From Erysipelotrichaceae bacterium (GTDB lineage: Bacteria > Bacillota_I > Bacilli_A > Erysipelotrichales > Erysipelotrichaceae): DNA of 17,033 nt. Below the pieces are notes generated by a model. The model did not search any database and had not been told where the DNA came from. It saw only the letters and a list, made by a program, of their open reading frames with translations. The translations under genes and the position numbers were made by a program. Location of the stretch: assembly GCA_900754715.1 (NCBI GenBank), contig CAAEDX010000208.1:1-17033 (forward strand), in the 5' to 3' direction. This document shows positions 1 to 8,574 of the stretch, one piece after another. Position 1 is the first letter of the stretch, and the number at the start of each line of letters is the position of its first letter.

Positions 1-1709
<1,709 letters not shown>

Positions 1710-1718
1710 TATCCATGC

Positions 1719-1747
1719 AAAGGCTAAGTGGAGTTTTAGCCTTTTTT
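1719..1747 (+). terminator. Rho-independent terminator of the atp operon
   Basis: AAAGGCTAA (1719-1727) pairs perfectly with TTAGCCTTT (1736-1744) around an eight-base loop and runs into a T tract. It begins ten bases after the atpC stop. Confidence 0.88.
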
Positions 1748-1837
1748 GCGTTTTCCATTAAATTGAGCGAGCAATGAACAGAATAAGTCATTTATTGCCT
1801 TGCTTTGCACTTCACCTTTACAGAATCATGCGCAAAA

Positions 1838-1885
1838 ACGGTCGCAAAATCAATCGTATTTTTTTGCGATTGATTTTGCGACCGT
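1838..1885. repeat. Perfect 19-bp inverted repeat with a T-rich loop
   Basis: ACGGTCGCAAAATCAATCG (1838-1856) is followed by a ten-base loop of mostly T and then by its exact reverse complement (1867-1885). It lies about 90 bases beyond the atp terminator and is followed by no T tract, so it is not an ordinary terminator. It could be a stable RNA hairpin, a protein binding palindrome or the remains of a small mobile repeat. The sequence itself is certain, its role is unknown. Confidence 0.9.
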
Positions 1886-2046
1886 ATGGTCAAGGAAGCG
1901 AGCGGTTCAGATGAGATGACGGTAGAATAAATATAAGAGAGGGATCTTGAACTTGCTGTGTCTGATGCTCATGAAAGCGCTGGTGGTCCGGCAGAGGAGA
2001 AAGAGCTGATCGATATGGAAGAGATCAAACGCCTTGCGCAATTGAA

Positions 2047-2083
2047 AAAGCATCACATGCGGTTGAGGGCATCGTGATGCTTT
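2047..2083. repeat. Long imperfect hairpin
   Basis: AAAGCATCAC (2047-2056) pairs with GTGATGCTTT (2074-2083); inside it ATGC (2057-2060) pairs with GCAT (2069-2072), leaving one bulged C and an eight-base loop. The run after the stem is only TTT, then GGTTAATG, so it would be a weak terminator. It could end a short transcript from the gap or shape a small RNA. Confidence 0.6.
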
Positions 2084-2343
2084 GGTTAATGTTAAGGGAA
2101 AATGTCACCTTTTGTGAAAAAGGGAACAAGCAATGAGGGGATTATTCAATATTTTTCGAAATTTAAGAGATTCTATTGTATGAACAAATGCCGTTGTATC
2201 CGCTTTAGCTTAAGTGCAGAAGCAGTCAGCTTCATTCTATACAAATAATGAGGGGAAGATGCCGGTCAAGGAATCGCATGGAAAGGGCTGAAGTGCTTCT
2301 TCATCAGGATGAGGCCAAGGAAGGTGTTTTTCTTCTTTTTTAT

Positions 2344-2371
2344 TTGCTCAGAAAGGGGATTGTGATACAAT
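2344..2371 (+). promoter_or_regulatory. Probable secA promoter with extended -10
   Basis: An extended -10 (TG-A-TACAAT, hexamer 2366-2371) has a poor -35 (TTGCTC, 2344-2349) 16 bases upstream. It lies about 90 bases before the secA start, the first strong sigma-A-like box in that region. Confidence 0.5.
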
Positions 2372-2460
2372 AGTTGCGATAGTGTTTTATTCTGAAGAAG
2401 GTCAGATCGTGCAACCTGAATCTGAATGAGAAGATATAAAGCAGGAATGGAGGACGAAGC

Positions 2461-5028
2461 ATGACAAATTTTCTGGAACGCCTGGTAAATGCTGACAAGA
2501 GAACGTTGGCAAAGATCGAGAAGAAGGCGGAAGAGGTCATGGCGCTGGCTGAGGAGGTCGAAAAGCTCAGTCAGGAAGAGATGATCGCGAAGACCAATGA
2601 GTTCAAGGAGCGCTACAGCAATGGCGAGTCATTAGACAGCTTGTTGCCGGAGGCGTTTGCAATGGCGCGTGAGGCAGCGCGCAGGGTGCTGAATGAGTAT
2701 CCTTACAAGGTGCAGATCATGGGTGCCATCGTGATGCACCAGGGTGATATCGCCGAGATGAAGACCGGTGAAGGTAAGACGCTGACTGCGACGATGTGCG
2801 TATATCTGAACGCGCTGGCGCAGAAAGGCGTGCATGTGGTCACCGTCAATGAGTACCTGGCAGAACGTGACGCCACCTGGATGGGCGAGGTATACCGTTA
2901 TCTCGGATTGACCGTCGGCGTGAACAAGCGTGAGCTGGTCGCTGCCAGCAAGCGTGCGGCGTATAACTGCGATATCACGTATACGACGAACTCGGAGCTG
3001 GGCTTCGACTATCTGCGTGACAACATGGTCACGGATGTCAAGGATCGTACGCAGCGTCCGCTGTGGATGGCAGTTGTCGATGAGGTCGACTCCATCCTGA
3101 TCGATGAATCTCGTACGCCGCTGATCATTTCCGGCGGCAAGAAGAAGACGGCCAACCTGTATATCCAGGCCGATCAGTTCGTCAAGCGGCTGAAGGCGCC
3201 TGAATATGAGATGGATGAGCGCACCGGAGAGAAGAAGCTCATCAGCGGCGGATATGAGATCGATGAGAAGACCCGTCAGGTCATGCTCAGTGAAGACGGC
3301 GTGCGCGCCGCGGAGCGTTTCTTCCGCGTCAAGAATCTGTATGATGTCGAACACACACAGCTCGTCCATCATATTACGCAGGCTTTGCGTGCAAACTATA
3401 TCATGAAGAATGAAGTGGAGTATGTGGTCAGCGAAGATCAGGAGATCGTCATCGTCGACCAGTTTACCGGCCGTCTGATGAAAGGCCGTGCGTATTCTGA
3501 TGGTCTGCATCAGGCCATCGAGGCCAAGGAAGGCGTGCCGATCAAGGAAGAGACGACCACGCTGGCGACCATCACGTATCAGAACTTTTTCCGTCTGTAC
3601 ACAAAGCTGGCCGGCATGACCGGTACAGCGAAGACTGAGGAAGAGGAGTTCCTCTCCACGTATAACATGCGTGTCATCGAGATCCCGACCAACCGTCCGA
3701 TCGCGCGCATCGACTATCCGGACGCGATCTTTGCGACCAAGAAGCTGAAGTTCCAGGCATTGGCAAACGAGGTCAAGGAACTGCATGAGAAAGGGCAGCC
3801 GGTGCTGGTCGGCACAATCGCGGTCGAGACCAGTGAGCTGGTCAGCGGCATGCTCAGAAAGATGCATATCCCGCATGAGGTGCTGAATGCGAAGAACCAT
3901 GCGCGAGAGGCTGAGATCATCGCGAAGGCCGGACAGGTCGGCGCGGTGACGATCGCGACCAATATGGCCGGCCGTGGTACCGATATCAAGCTGAGCGAGG
4001 AATCGCGCGCGCTGGGTGGTCTGGCCGTACTGGGCAGTGAGCGTCATGAGTCCCGCCGTATCGACAATCAGCTGCGCGGACGAAGCGGCCGTCAGGGCGA
4101 TCCGGGCTTCTCCCGCTTCTATGTCTCGCTGGAAGATTCGCTGATGGTGCGTTTCGGCGGTGAAAAGCTCAATGGACTGTTCAACCAGCTTGGCGATCAG
4201 CAGATCGAATCCAAGATGGTGACCAAGTCGATCACGCAGGCGCAGAAGCGCGTGGAAGGCTACAACTTTGACATGCGCAAGCAGCTGCTGGAGTATGATG
4301 ATGTGCTGCGCAAACAGCGTGAGATCATGTATGAACAGCGCAACTATGTGCTGGAAAACGATGATGTGCATGATATCGTGAAGGGCATGTTCGACCGCGT
4401 GGTCAGCGATATCGTCGGTTCCAACACCGACAGCGCGCATCGTGATTCACAGATCAATTACACCGGCGTGTGCGAGGGCCTCGACATGCTGGGCATGCGT
4501 GAGGAAAACCGTGTCCTGCCGGATGAGATCAAAGGCAAGGACCGCGAGGCGACCGTCAAGTATTGCGTGGACAAGATCTTCGGCGGTTATGAGAAAGAGA
4601 TCGAACCGGTGCGCCAGCAGTTCATGCCGTTTGAGAAGACGGTCGTGCTGCGCAACATGGACCGCAACTGGATCGAACATATCGATATGATGAGCAAGCT
4701 GCGCGATGGCATCCATCTGCGTTCTTATGCGCAGAACAACCCGCTGCAGGCATATGTCAGCGAAGGCTATGAGATGTTTGAAGAGATGACGGAACGCATT
4801 GCCCGCGAGATCGTCTTCTTCCTGCTCAAGGTGCGCATCGAACGCAAGAGCGAGGAACAGATCGCGGCCGAACAGGCCGCCAAGGCTCAGGCAGAGGCCG
4901 CGGCGCAGCAGCAGGCGGCTGAAGCGCAGCAGCAGAGCACTGCACCGCAGGAAACAGCGGAAGCGCCGACTGAGGAAGCGGTTGTAGCAGATACTGAGCC
5001 GGCTGAAGAGAATGGAGCGAATGAATGA
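2461..5028 (+). CDS. secA: Preprotein translocase ATPase SecA
   Basis: Motor ATPase that pushes unfolded secreted proteins through the SecYEG channel at the inner face of the membrane. At 855 residues it is of normal length. Visible motifs in order: MKTGEGKT at 100-107 (Walker A), DEVDSILIDESRTPL from 207 (Walker B and start of the preprotein binding domain), MTGTAKTEEEEF from about 386, NMAGRGTDIKL from 501, and QLRGRSGRQGDPG from 537 (helicase motif VI). The scaffold and wing regions follow. The last 55 or so residues are a low-complexity tail of Ala, Gln and Glu, without the cysteine zinc-binding motif (CxCxSGx8CH) that ends many SecA proteins. GGAGGA at 2449-2454, six bases before the ATG, fixes the start. 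The stop overlaps the prfB start, so the two genes form one operon, as in Bacillus. Confidence 0.98.
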   Translation: MTNFLERLVNADKRTLAKIEKKAEEVMALAEEVEKLSQEEMIAKTNEFKERYSNGESLDSLLPEAFAMAREAARRVLNEYPYKVQIMGAIVMHQGDIAEMKTGEGKTLTATMCVYLNALAQKGVHVVTVNEYLAERDATWMGEVYRYLGLTVGVNKRELVAASKRAAYNCDITYTTNSELGFDYLRDNMVTDVKDRTQRPLWMAVVDEVDSILIDESRTPLIISGGKKKTANLYIQADQFVKRLKAPEYEMDERTGEKKLISGGYEIDEKTRQVMLSEDGVRAAERFFRVKNLYDVEHTQLVHHITQALRANYIMKNEVEYVVSEDQEIVIVDQFTGRLMKGRAYSDGLHQAIEAKEGVPIKEETTTLATITYQNFFRLYTKLAGMTGTAKTEEEEFLSTYNMRVIEIPTNRPIARIDYPDAIFATKKLKFQALANEVKELHEKGQPVLVGTIAVETSELVSGMLRKMHIPHEVLNAKNHAREAEIIAKAGQVGAVTIATNMAGRGTDIKLSEESRALGGLAVLGSERHESRRIDNQLRGRSGRQGDPGFSRFYVSLEDSLMVRFGGEKLNGLFNQLGDQQIESKMVTKSITQAQKRVEGYNFDMRKQLLEYDDVLRKQREIMYEQRNYVLENDDVHDIVKGMFDRVVSDIVGSNTDSAHRDSQINYTGVCEGLDMLGMREENRVLPDEIKGKDREATVKYCVDKIFGGYEKEIEPVRQQFMPFEKTVVLRNMDRNWIEHIDMMSKLRDGIHLRSYAQNNPLQAYVSEGYEMFEEMTERIAREIVFFLLKVRIERKSEEQIAAEQAAKAQAEAAAQQQAAEAQQQSTAPQETAEAPTEEAVVADTEPAEENGANE

Positions 5029-6129
5029 TGGAATTGTATGAGATCAGACAGGGGGTGAGCACTCATCAGGAACGCCTGAAGGCGCTTGGTGAGTCACTTT
5101 GACCTCGCCCAGAAAAAACTGAAGATCGAGGAACTGACGGCCCGTACGCTGGAAGCGGACTTCTGGAATGACCCGCAGCAGGCGCAGAATGTGATCCGCC
5201 GCCTGAACAGCATCCGCGAGGTCGTAGAGAGCTATGAGAAGCTGGAAGCTGCATTGGCCAACCTGGAGGAAAGCTGCGAACTGCTCAAAGAAGACATGGA
5301 CGAAGACATCTTCATGCTGTGTGAAGAAGAGTACATCCAGATGGAGAAAGACTTTTCGCAGTTTGAGATCGGCGTGCTGCTCTCTCATGAGTATGATCAA
5401 TCCAACGCGATCCTGGAGCTGCATCCGGGGGCAGGAGGCACTGAGTCTTGTGACTGGTGCAGCATGCTTTACCGCATGTATTCCCGCTACGCCGAAAAGA
5501 AAGGCTTCAAGGTCACCGTGCTCGATTATCTGCCAGGTGAGGAAGCGGGCGTCAAGTCAGTGACGATGCTGGTGGAAGGCGATAAGGCCTACGGCTATCT
5601 GAAGGCAGAAAAAGGCGTGCACCGGCTGGTGCGCATCTCGCCGTTTGATTCCGGTGGCAGAAGACATACTTCTTTTGCCTCGCTGGATGTGATGCCGCAG
5701 TTCAACGATGAGATCGAGATCGAGATCCGTCCGGAAGACTTGATCGTGGAGACCAAGCGGGCCAGCGGCGCCGGCGGTCAGCACATCAACAAGACAGATT
5801 CCGCGGTGCGCATGGTGCATAAGCCGACCGGACTCGTCGCGACGTGTCAGAACGGGCGCTCGCAGCATGAGAATCGCGAGGAAGCGCTGCGCATCCTGAA
5901 GAGCCGTCTGTATCAGCGCATGATCGAGGAACAGGAGGCCAAGCTGGCTGAGATCAGGGGCGAGCAGCAAGCCAATGAATGGGGCTCACAGATCCGTTCT
6001 TATGTCATGCATCCGTATTCGCTGGTGAAGGATCATCGCAGCGGCTATGAGACGAGCAATGTGCAGGGGGTCATGGATGGTGACCTGGATGATTTCATCT
6101 TCGCTTATCTGAAGATGCAGATTCATTAA
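5025..6129 (+). CDS. prfB: Peptide chain release factor 2, expressed through a programmed +1 frameshift
   Basis: Release factor 2 ends translation at UGA and UAA codons. The first 25 codons (5025-5099, [20 protein letters not shown] and on) end at an in-frame TGA at 5100-5102. A shift of +1 on CTT gives GAC at 5101 and continues without break to 6129, so the CDS is join(5025..5099,5101..6129). The joined N-terminus (ELYEIR...LGESL-DLAQKK) matches the usual RF2 start. Numbering from the second ATG (5028) gives 366 residues, with the stop-codon reading tripeptide SPF at 204-206 and the catalytic GGQ at 249-251, almost exactly as in E. coli. GGAG at 5014-5017 serves either ATG, and the first overlaps the secA stop. 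The shift gives self-regulation: low RF2 leaves the ribosome paused at UGA, which favours shifting. Not a pseudogene. Confidence 0.97.
5088..5103 (+). promoter_or_regulatory. prfB programmed frameshift signal
   Basis: An internal Shine-Dalgarno-like GGTGAG (5088-5093), three bases (TCA), the slippery CTT (5097-5099), the stop TGA and a following C. This is the known RF2 layout (in E. coli AGGGGG, three bases, CTT TGA C). The GGTGA core can pair with the UCACC near the 16S rRNA 3' end, so the spacing is kept although the purine run is replaced. Confidence 0.95.
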
Positions 6130-6134
6130 AATTG

Positions 6135-6156
6135 AAAAGGGGCGTCGCCCCTTTTT
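6135..6156. terminator. Bidirectional terminator between prfB and mscL
   Basis: AAAAGGGGC pairs with GCCCCTTTT around the loop GTC, and a T run follows on both strands. It starts about five bases after the prfB stop and ends just before the mscL stop on the minus strand, so it can serve both convergent transcripts. Confidence 0.92.
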
Positions 6157-6160
6157 GCGT

Positions 6161-6562
6161 TTATTGCGGCTCCAGCATTGAGGTGCAGTGCGGACAGCGG
6201 GTGGCTTCTGCCGCGATCTCGCTGCGGCAGTAAGGACATACGCGTGTGGGACTGGCAGTCTCCTCGGCTTGTTTTCTGCCGATGCGCATCAGCCGGTTGA
6301 CGGCTTTGAGCATGCAGAAGAGGATGAAGGCCATGATGAAGAAGTTGATCAGCGAAGAGAGAAAAGCCGAGATAAAACCGCCGATCTGGGTCAGTGTGTA
6401 CGTCTGCCCGGTCGTGAACAGATTGAGCAATGGGGTGATGAGGTTGTCACTCAGCGAAGTGACGATGCCAGAAAAGGCGCTGCCGATGATGATGCCGACG
6501 GCCATGTCCATCATGTTTCCGCGCAGCGCAAAGGTCCGGAATTCTTCCATGAAGCGTTTCAT
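6161..6562 (-). CDS. mscL: Large-conductance mechanosensitive channel MscL with C-terminal zinc ribbon
   Basis: Tension-gated pore in the cytoplasmic membrane that releases solutes on osmotic downshock. The product of 133 residues begins MKRFMEEFRTFALRGNMMD and continues with the first membrane helix (DMAVGIIIGSAFSGIVTSL), the usual MscL start. A second helix lies at roughly 65-90 (SSLINFFIMAFILFCMLKAV), followed by the charged RIGRKQAEE cluster. Instead of only the common helical bundle, the C-terminus carries CPYC at 109-112 and CPHC at 123-126, a likely zinc ribbon. The loop between the helices is short. An ATG two codons upstream (6568) is too close to the strong GGAGG at 6570-6574, so 6562 is chosen. 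It is convergent with prfB and divergent from the YitT-family gene, so it is probably its own unit. Confidence 0.95.
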   Translation of the reverse strand: MKRFMEEFRTFALRGNMMDMAVGIIIGSAFSGIVTSLSDNLITPLLNLFTTGQTYTLTQIGGFISAFLSSLINFFIMAFILFCMLKAVNRLMRIGRKQAEETASPTRVCPYCRSEIAAEATRCPHCTSMLEPQ

Positions 6563-6569
6563 TTTCATT

Positions 6570-6574
6570 CCTCC
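6570..6574 (-). promoter_or_regulatory. Ribosome binding site that decides the mscL start
   Basis: GGAGG on the minus strand lies seven bases before the ATG at 6562, but only one base before the in-frame ATG at 6568. This makes 6562 the better start. Confidence 0.8.
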
Positions 6575-6621
6575 TTTTTCCGTTTTATTTTACCTGAATC
6601 ATGGTCAACGCGCAAAGGCGG

Positions 6622-6650
6622 TTGTTGCAAGAAGGTGCTTAGGCTATAAT
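6622..6650 (+). promoter_or_regulatory. Probable promoter of the YitT-family gene
   Basis: A perfect -10 TATAAT (6645-6650) with TTGTTG (6622-6627) as -35, spaced 17 bases. It lies about 30 bases before the ATG at 6682. The -35 matches only its first three bases. Confidence 0.7.
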
Positions 6651-6681
6651 AATTGCCGTGCGAAAAAAGGAGAAGAATGAT

Positions 6682-7584
6682 ATGAAAATGAAAACAAGAA
6701 AGGAATGGATCCATGAGCTGATCAATGTCATCCTGGGCAATTTCATCGTGGCCTGCGGCGTGACGTTCTTTGTGCTCCCTTCCAGCATCCTGACCGGCGG
6801 GACGGCCGGCATCGCCGTGGCGCTGGAGCCGTTAGTGCATCTGGAACCGCAGCTCATCATCAACGCGCTGACGATCGGACTGTTCCTCATCGGCTCATTG
6901 TGTCTGGGCAAGGCGTTCTTCATGAAGACGGTGCTCAGCGCCATCGTCTATCCGCTGTTCATCTCGTTGCTCAGCTGGGCAGCCGCCGGGCTGTCCTTTA
7001 CGGAAAACCCGATCCTGGCATCGGTGTATGCCGGTGTCTTTCTCGGTGTGGGCATCGGACTGGTGTATCGCGTGGATGGCAGCACCGGAGGCATGGACAT
7101 CCCGCCGCTGATCATCCATAAATATACCGGCCTGCCGCTGTCGGCGCTCGTGATGTGCGTGGATGGCGCGACCGTCATCCTGGGTGCTGTCGTCTATGGC
7201 ATCGAGGCGTCGATGATCGGCTTGCTTTCGGTATTCATCAGCGGACAGGTCATCAACCGGGTGCTCACGCTGGGCGCGCAGGCCAGCAAGACGCTGTTCA
7301 TCGTTTCCGAACGATGGGAAGAGATCCGCCGCGCGATCAGCGATCAGATCGATCGGGGCGTGACGCTCATCCCTTCGCTGGGCGGCTTTTCCGATGAGCA
7401 AAAGATGATGATCATGACGGTCGTCAAGCAGAAGCAGTACGCAAGCCTGCAAAAGCTGATCGCCCGGATCGATCCGGATGCTTTTTTCGTCGTCAGTGAC
7501 GCAGATGAGGTGCAGGGCGCAGGCTTTACTTTTTCACAGCGGCATCGTCTGCACGATGAATCGCATGTAAAAAATTTCAGGTGA
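6682..7584 (+). CDS. YitT-family membrane protein (DUF161/UPF0750 with C-terminal DUF2179)
   Basis: Integral membrane protein of a widespread Firmicutes family without a settled function. The N-terminal part of about 200 residues is a series of hydrophobic helices, with family-like segments VILGNFIVACGVTFFVLPS, TGGTAGIAVAL, and RVDGSTGGMDIPPLI. The last 90 or so residues (from TLFIVSERWEEIRRAI through VVKQKQYASLQKLI to DPDAFFVVSDADEVQGAGF) form the soluble DUF2179 domain typical of the family. The length of 300 residues is normal. The ATG at 6682 is preceded by AAGGAG nine bases upstream; a GTG at 6658 in frame is less likely because it would put that ribosome binding site inside the gene. 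In Bacillus, a gene of this family lies between prfB and ftsE, so the position fits conserved order. Substrate or role cannot be told from the sequence. Confidence 0.9.
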   Translation: MKMKTRKEWIHELINVILGNFIVACGVTFFVLPSSILTGGTAGIAVALEPLVHLEPQLIINALTIGLFLIGSLCLGKAFFMKTVLSAIVYPLFISLLSWAAAGLSFTENPILASVYAGVFLGVGIGLVYRVDGSTGGMDIPPLIIHKYTGLPLSALVMCVDGATVILGAVVYGIEASMIGLLSVFISGQVINRVLTLGAQASKTLFIVSERWEEIRRAISDQIDRGVTLIPSLGGFSDEQKMMIMTVVKQKQYASLQKLIARIDPDAFFVVSDADEVQGAGFTFSQRHRLHDESHVKNFR

Positions 7585-7610
7585 CTTTCAAGATCAAGAA
7601 AATGAATCTA

Positions 7611-7619
7611 TGCTATAAT
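7611..7619 (+). promoter_or_regulatory. Probable promoter (-10) of the ftsX-M23-ftsE-ftsX operon
   Basis: An extended -10, TG-C-TATAAT, with the hexamer at 7614-7619, about 50 bases before the ATG of the first gene. No convincing -35 is seen at 16-18 bases. A small hairpin, ACACC with GGTGT, lies in the leader downstream. Confidence 0.6.
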
Positions 7620-7668
7620 CTAAAAAGACACCGATGAAGGTGTGAAAGAGAGGTTGGTGGTTCACTGA

Positions 7669-8574
7669 ATGAAAAAAAGACTGCAGAATCTGCCAGCGCA
7701 CCTGGCTGGAGCATGGCGGAATCTGATCCGGCATATCTCGCTGACGGTCTCGTCCGTGATTGCCGTCACCGTAACGTTGCTGATCGTGGGCGTGCTTATG
7801 GTCGTTGCCGGCAATATCAGCGATTTTACCGATAACATTGAGAGTGATTTTCAGATCCAGGCAACGATCAGTCCTGGATTTAGTGATGATACACAGATAG
7901 AGGAGCTGCAGCATCAGATCGAAGAGCTCGATCATGTCAGCTCCTGCACCTTCTCCAGCAAAGAGGAGGAGCTGCAGGAGCTCATCGACGAAAACGGAGA
8001 GATGTTCCGCTATTATGAAGGCGAGGATCGCAATCCCCTGTATGATGTCTTCCGCATCGAGCTGGATGATAATCGGCAGATCAGCGCTGTCAGCGATGAG
8101 CTCAATCAGATGGATGGCATCGTTGAAGCGACCTATGGCGGCGATGAGATCACCATGATGGTCAGCTTATTTGAGGCCTTGCGCAGCGGCGGGCTCGTAT
8201 TCGTGGTCTTTCTTGCTCTTCTGGCACTGCTTTTGATCCAGAATACCATCCGCATGACAATACAGGCCCGCAATACCGAAATTGCCATCATGCGCAGCGT
8301 AGGCGCAAGCAACTGGTATATCCGCGGCCCCTTCATCCTGGAGGGCATGTACATCGGCATCCTGGGCTCGATAATTCCTGTCGCGGTGATCGCTATCGGA
8401 TATTATGCGCTGTATGAGAGCTTTCACGGCGTGCTTTTGTCTTCGATGTTCGTGATGAAGCCGCTGTGGCCCTTTATGGCGGGGGTCTGCGCTGCCTTGA
8501 TCATCGGCGGCATCATCGTCGGTATGGCCGGCAGCTTTCTGGCGGTCGGAAAGTACCTGAGGTGGAAACGATGA
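7669..8574 (+). CDS. ftsX: FtsX-like ABC transporter permease, first copy
   Basis: Membrane partner of the FtsE ATPase; FtsEX complexes pass a signal across the membrane to cell wall hydrolases. The 301-residue protein has the FtsX layout: a short cytoplasmic N-terminus, a membrane helix at about 24-48 (SLTVSSVIAVTVTLLIVGVL), an extracellular domain of roughly 120 residues, then three more helices near 173-195, 222-245 and 265-290, and the ending YLRWKR. EIAIMRSVGASNWYIRGPF is the coupling-helix segment that docks on FtsE. No ftsE lies before it; the next gene is a secreted peptidase, with which it overlaps by four bases. It is clearly paralogous to the second FtsX at 10641. The start has only a weak ribosome binding site (GGTGG, 7656-7660). 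The outer domain is acidic and differs most from its paralog. Confidence 0.92.
   Translation: MKKRLQNLPAHLAGAWRNLIRHISLTVSSVIAVTVTLLIVGVLMVVAGNISDFTDNIESDFQIQATISPGFSDDTQIEELQHQIEELDHVSSCTFSSKEEELQELIDENGEMFRYYEGEDRNPLYDVFRIELDDNRQISAVSDELNQMDGIVEATYGGDEITMMVSLFEALRSGGLVFVVFLALLALLLIQNTIRMTIQARNTEIAIMRSVGASNWYIRGPFILEGMYIGILGSIIPVAVIAIGYYALYESFHGVLLSSMFVMKPLWPFMAGVCAALIIGGIIVGMAGSFLAVGKYLRWKR

Larger units (their letters stand above)
1748..2343. other. Non-coding gap between atpC terminator and secA promoter
   Basis: About 600 bases with no convincing gene. It holds a perfect 19-bp inverted repeat (1838-1885), a second long hairpin (2047-2083) and short open frames of 16 to about 40 codons. 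The base composition is more AT-rich than in the neighbouring genes. In Bacillus-type genomes the ribosome hibernation factor gene hpf usually sits just upstream of secA; I see no trace of an hpf-length frame here. Small RNAs or leader peptides are possible but unproven. Confidence 0.5.

Noticed and set aside
1838..1885. The long palindrome as an ordinary terminator or CRISPR-like repeat
   Set aside because: A terminator already closes the atp operon upstream, no T tract follows the stem, and there is no second repeat with spacers.
2632..4440. Long 602-codon open frame on the minus strand inside secA
   Set aside because: It is exactly antisense to the conserved core of secA. The protein has no recognisable domain and has the His/Arg/Asp-rich composition typical of a mirror frame produced by biased codon use.
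5100..5102. In-frame TGA near the start of prfB as evidence of a pseudogene
   Set aside because: The surrounding CTT TGA C with an internal Shine-Dalgarno is the known programmed frameshift of RF2, and the downstream frame is fully conserved.
8466..8570. Upstream ATG extension of the M23 peptidase gene
   Set aside because: It would overlap ftsX by over 100 bases and hide the signal peptide; the ATG at 8571 has its own ribosome binding site.
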